Assembly: GCA_027295245.1 (NCBI GenBank)
Contig: JAPULF010000562.1
Span: forward strand, 1-8,334
DNA from: Planctomycetota bacterium
Lineage (GTDB): Bacteria > Planctomycetota > Phycisphaerae > UBA1845 > UTPLA1
DNA length: 8,334 nucleotides
Direction: 5' to 3'
Part shown: in pieces, positions 6,642 to 8,334 of the stretch
Layout of the letters: each line of letters opens with the position of its first letter
Position numbering within the stretch: the stretch's first letter is position 1
The notes under the pieces: generated by a model
What the model saw: the letters and a program-made list of their open reading frames with translations, nothing else
Told to the model about the DNA's origin: nothing
Databases searched by the model: none
Program-made: the position numbers and the translations under genes

Positions 6642-6667
6642 CGCCATGATGGCGGGCATCCGGTCAA
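6637..6667 (-). promoter_or_regulatory. Possible promoter for the M24B peptidase gene
   Basis: TTGACC (6662-6667) and GAGAAT (6637-6642) on the minus strand are separated by 19 bases, longer than ideal. The palindrome at 6642-6654 lies within the spacer. This is the best-looking pair for the leftward gene, but it would leave a leader of about 100 bases. Confidence 0.3.
6642..6654. repeat. Perfect palindrome CGCCAT-G-ATGGCG between divergent genes
   Basis: Six-base arms around a single central G sit midway between the peptidase and proC start codons and overlap both candidate promoters. The place and symmetry suit a dimeric repressor site. A second, shorter palindrome, TAACGTTA, lies at 6599-6606. 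No regulator gene is present in the window. Confidence 0.35.
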
Positions 6668-6754
6668 GTGCATCTGGGAATGCCGGGTCCGTGAAATATA
6701 GGACGTCTCGATTCTTGGGCTCGTGATGGATTCCAGAAAAAACGGGGACTTCGT

Positions 6755-7582
6755 ATGGCGGGACATCAGTACGCGTTGGGCGTGATCGGGACCGGTCACA
6801 TCGCCATGGTGATGCTACGCCGCTTGCTGGGCAGCGGATATCTGGGCGGCGATCGCATCATCGTCGCGCCGTCGCGGGCCCTTGCCGCTCATCCGCTCGA
6901 GGTGACGGTGGCCGAGGACAATCGGGCCGTCGTTCAGCACTCGCGGATCGTGATGCTCTCGGTGACGCCGCAACGATTCGATGAGGCGGCGGCCTCCATC
7001 CGTGACGTCGCGGCCGTGGACCCTCTGTTCGTGAGCGTAATGGCCGGCATGTCTACGTCGCGCGTGGCCGAGGCCCTGGGCGGCGAATCGGTCCGGGTGG
7101 TCCGAGCCATGCCGAATCTGCCGTTCGAACTGGGGCGTGGCGTGACCGGCCTCTTTCGGGGTCGGAAGGCGTCGATGGACGACTTGGAGGAGGTCAAGCA
7201 TCTATTCAGCGCCGGCGGGGTAAACGTGGAAGTGGAGGACGAGGACCTGATGGACGCAGTCACCGCCGTAGCGGGCTCCGGTCCGGCCTATTTTTACTAT
7301 TTTGTGGAAATGATGATGGCGGGTGGAATAGCCGCCGGGCTCAAGAAGGAGGACGCCCAGATCCTTGCGGCCCACGCGTGCGTCGGTGCCGGGGCGATGC
7401 TCTTGCAGCAGGGATCATCCCCGACCGAGCTGCGCCAGGCGGTCTCGAGCCCGGGCGGCACGACCGAGGCGGCCATGAAGAAACTGACCGAGCGCGAAGT
7501 GGCCGACCACGTGACGGAAGCAGTGATGGCGGCATACAGACGAAGCCAGGACCTGGGAAAACAGTCTTCCGGCGGGGACTGA
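6755..7582 (+). CDS. proC: Pyrroline-5-carboxylate reductase
   Basis: A 275-residue enzyme that reduces 1-pyrroline-5-carboxylate to L-proline with NAD(P)H, the last step of proline synthesis. Seen: an N-terminal Rossmann fold starting GVIGTGHIA (9-17) with PSR (39-41) at the end of the second strand, where the adenosine ribose or phosphate is held; VMAGMS (95-100); RAMPNLPFELGRG (117-129); and the all-alpha dimerisation domain with AVAGSGPAYFYYFVE (171-185) and the family signature ending SSPGGTTEAAM (231-241). Length is normal for ProC. Two usually strict spots differ: GHIA where GNMA is usual, and PNLP where PNTP is usual. ATG 6755 is preceded by a modest GGGGA seven bases upstream. It is followed after four bases by the YggU gene and is divergent from the Xaa-Pro peptidase. 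Confidence 0.95.
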   Translation: MAGHQYALGVIGTGHIAMVMLRRLLGSGYLGGDRIIVAPSRALAAHPLEVTVAEDNRAVVQHSRIVMLSVTPQRFDEAAASIRDVAAVDPLFVSVMAGMSTSRVAEALGGESVRVVRAMPNLPFELGRGVTGLFRGRKASMDDLEEVKHLFSAGGVNVEVEDEDLMDAVTAVAGSGPAYFYYFVEMMMAGGIAAGLKKEDAQILAAHACVGAGAMLLQQGSSPTELRQAVSSPGGTTEAAMKKLTEREVADHVTEAVMAAYRRSQDLGKQSSGGD

Positions 7583-7586
7583 TCGC

Positions 7587-7880
7587 ATGCAATGCCTGAA
7601 GTCCGTCGCCGAAGGCGTGGAGATTACCGTGAAGGTGGTTCCGGGGGCGTCGCGCGATGGCATTGTCGGTCCGTTGGGAGACGCCCTCAAGCTCCGAGTC
7701 TCGGCCCCGCCGGAGCGCGGCCGGGCGAACGCCGCGGTGGAAGCGCTGCTGGCGAATGCCCTGGGAGTCACCGGCCGAGATGTATCGGTGATCAAGGGTC
7801 GGACCTCGCCGCGAAAAACGGTGCTTGTACGGAAGCTCTCAATCGCACAGGCCGCCGACGGACTCTCTGCCGAACCTTGA
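7587..7880 (+). CDS. yggU: YggU / DUF167 family protein
   Basis: A 97-residue small cytoplasmic protein of the DUF167 family, whose biochemical role is not established. The family core is clear: VKVVPGASRDGI (15-26), LKLRVSAPPERGRAN (34-48) and IKGRTSPRKTVLV (69-81). Length is typical. The start ATG lies four bases after the proC stop, so the two are almost certainly co-transcribed; GGGG near 7574-7577 inside the end of proC can serve as ribosome binding site. yggU also accompanies proC in E. coli (yggS-proC-yggT-yggU); yggS and yggT are absent here. The next gene is convergent, so the operon ends here, though no clear terminator is visible in the 50-base gap. Confidence 0.92.
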   Translation: MQCLKSVAEGVEITVKVVPGASRDGIVGPLGDALKLRVSAPPERGRANAAVEALLANALGVTGRDVSVIKGRTSPRKTVLVRKLSIAQAADGLSAEP

Positions 7881-7930
7881 GTGAATTGAACAAAGGCGCT
7901 CGATGTTGAACGCGCGTCCACGAATCACAT

Positions 7931-8334
7931 TCACTCCGGAAATATGAGATTAAATATGACGATGTAGGCATTGGTGAATGGTTCGGCGCGGAAGAAGGTG
8001 ACGGCCACGGACGGGGCGCCGATGAAAGGGCGGAGCACCCAACCCATTTGTATTCCGACGAAGACATACAGAATCAGCCAGGCGCAGAAGGCGATACGGT
8101 GGTTTCGATTGCGGCGGAACAGGACCCGGTAGTATCGGATCATGAGTATTTGGCCGGCCACCGTTGCAAGGGTGAACATGCCGGCGTTGAAGAGTTGTGC
8201 GAGCCGGTAGTCGGCCGACGAGAAGTAGATGAATCGGGTGAACGGGCCGAGCGAGGCGAGGGCGATGCTGAGGCCGGCCTGACCGGCAAGGACCGCCTGA
8301 AGCGCTTCGCGGAGGTCGTTCCGCAATCCCAGAA
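7931..8334 (-). CDS. Integral membrane protein, 5' end beyond the window
   Basis: The C-terminal 133 or so residues of a membrane protein; the frame stays open to the right edge and the only start-like codon near the edge is a TTG at 8326, so the true start is probably outside. Counting from that TTG, hydrophobic segments lie near 12-34, 46-66 and 78-98. A basic loop RRNRNHR (71-77) separates the last two and is probably cytoplasmic. The C-terminal part reads MGWVLRPFIGAP (94-105), then FFRAEPFTNAY (111-121), then a hydrophobic tail ending in FPE. I do not recognise an enzyme or transporter family. The WVLRPFIG...FFR pattern seems to recur in uncharacterised membrane proteins, but that is from memory. 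It is convergent with yggU, 50 bases away, and is unlikely to share its regulation. Confidence 0.72.
   Translation of the reverse strand, partial: LGLRNDLREALQAVLAGQAGLSIALASLGPFTRFIYFSSADYRLAQLFNAGMFTLATVAGQILMIRYYRVLFRRNRNHRIAFCAWLILYVFVGIQMGWVLRPFIGAPSVAVTFFRAEPFTNAYIVIFNLIFPE

Noticed and set aside
6477..6701. Small plus-strand open frame in the divergent intergenic region
   Set aside because: It overlaps the start of the peptidase on the other strand, has no Shine-Dalgarno and shows no recognisable content; the region looks regulatory.
7881..7930. Repeated TTGAAC and GCGC pieces in the convergent gap after yggU
   Set aside because: They form no stable hairpin and no T tract, so a bidirectional terminator is not supported.

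Overview
The window comes from a GC-rich bacterium. It carries six complete protein genes, one tRNA gene and the 3' part of a seventh protein gene. All are compact housekeeping or amino-acid-metabolism genes. I see no phage, transposon, integron or CRISPR signature. The lineage cannot be fixed from sequence alone. HisRS is the divergent type known from Caulobacter-like alphaproteobacteria, and the tRNA gene does not encode its CCA end. The membrane protein and the lyase also faintly recall Planctomycetota-type genomes, but that is only an impression.

Layout, left to right. Positions 1-257 hold no gene I can support, only a weak hairpin downstream of the lyase. From 3685 down to 258 on the minus strand is a histidine block: tRNA-His(GUG) at 3613-3685, then hisS at 2114-3568, then a histidine-ammonia-lyase-like MIO enzyme at 258-2117. 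The last two overlap by the four bases ATGA. A perfect TATAAT box lies about 60 bases upstream of the tRNA. Also on the minus strand, with its own candidate promoter, is cystathionine beta-synthase (3804-5186). Upstream of it is an M24B Xaa-Pro peptidase (5379-6530). Across a 224-base divergent intergenic region on the plus strand lie proC (6755-7582) and a YggU/DUF167 gene (7587-7880), four bases apart. A convergent membrane protein (7931-8334, minus) runs off the right edge.

The genes fall into two themes. The histidine block puts the tRNA, the enzyme that charges it and an enzyme predicted to deaminate free histidine in one apparent transcription unit. The proline block puts a proline-releasing peptidase back to back with the last enzyme of proline synthesis.

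The most notable signal is in the histidine block. The tRNA-His lacks the near-universal G-1 and has U-1, a G1-U72 pair and A73. The neighbouring HisRS has the matching divergent motif 2 loop (KPGPGR instead of the usual RPQKGR-like loop). This looks like the alternative, Caulobacter-type histidine identity set, here encoded side by side and linked to a histidine-lyase homologue whose MIO tripeptide is Ser-Ser-Gly rather than the usual Ala-Ser-Gly.
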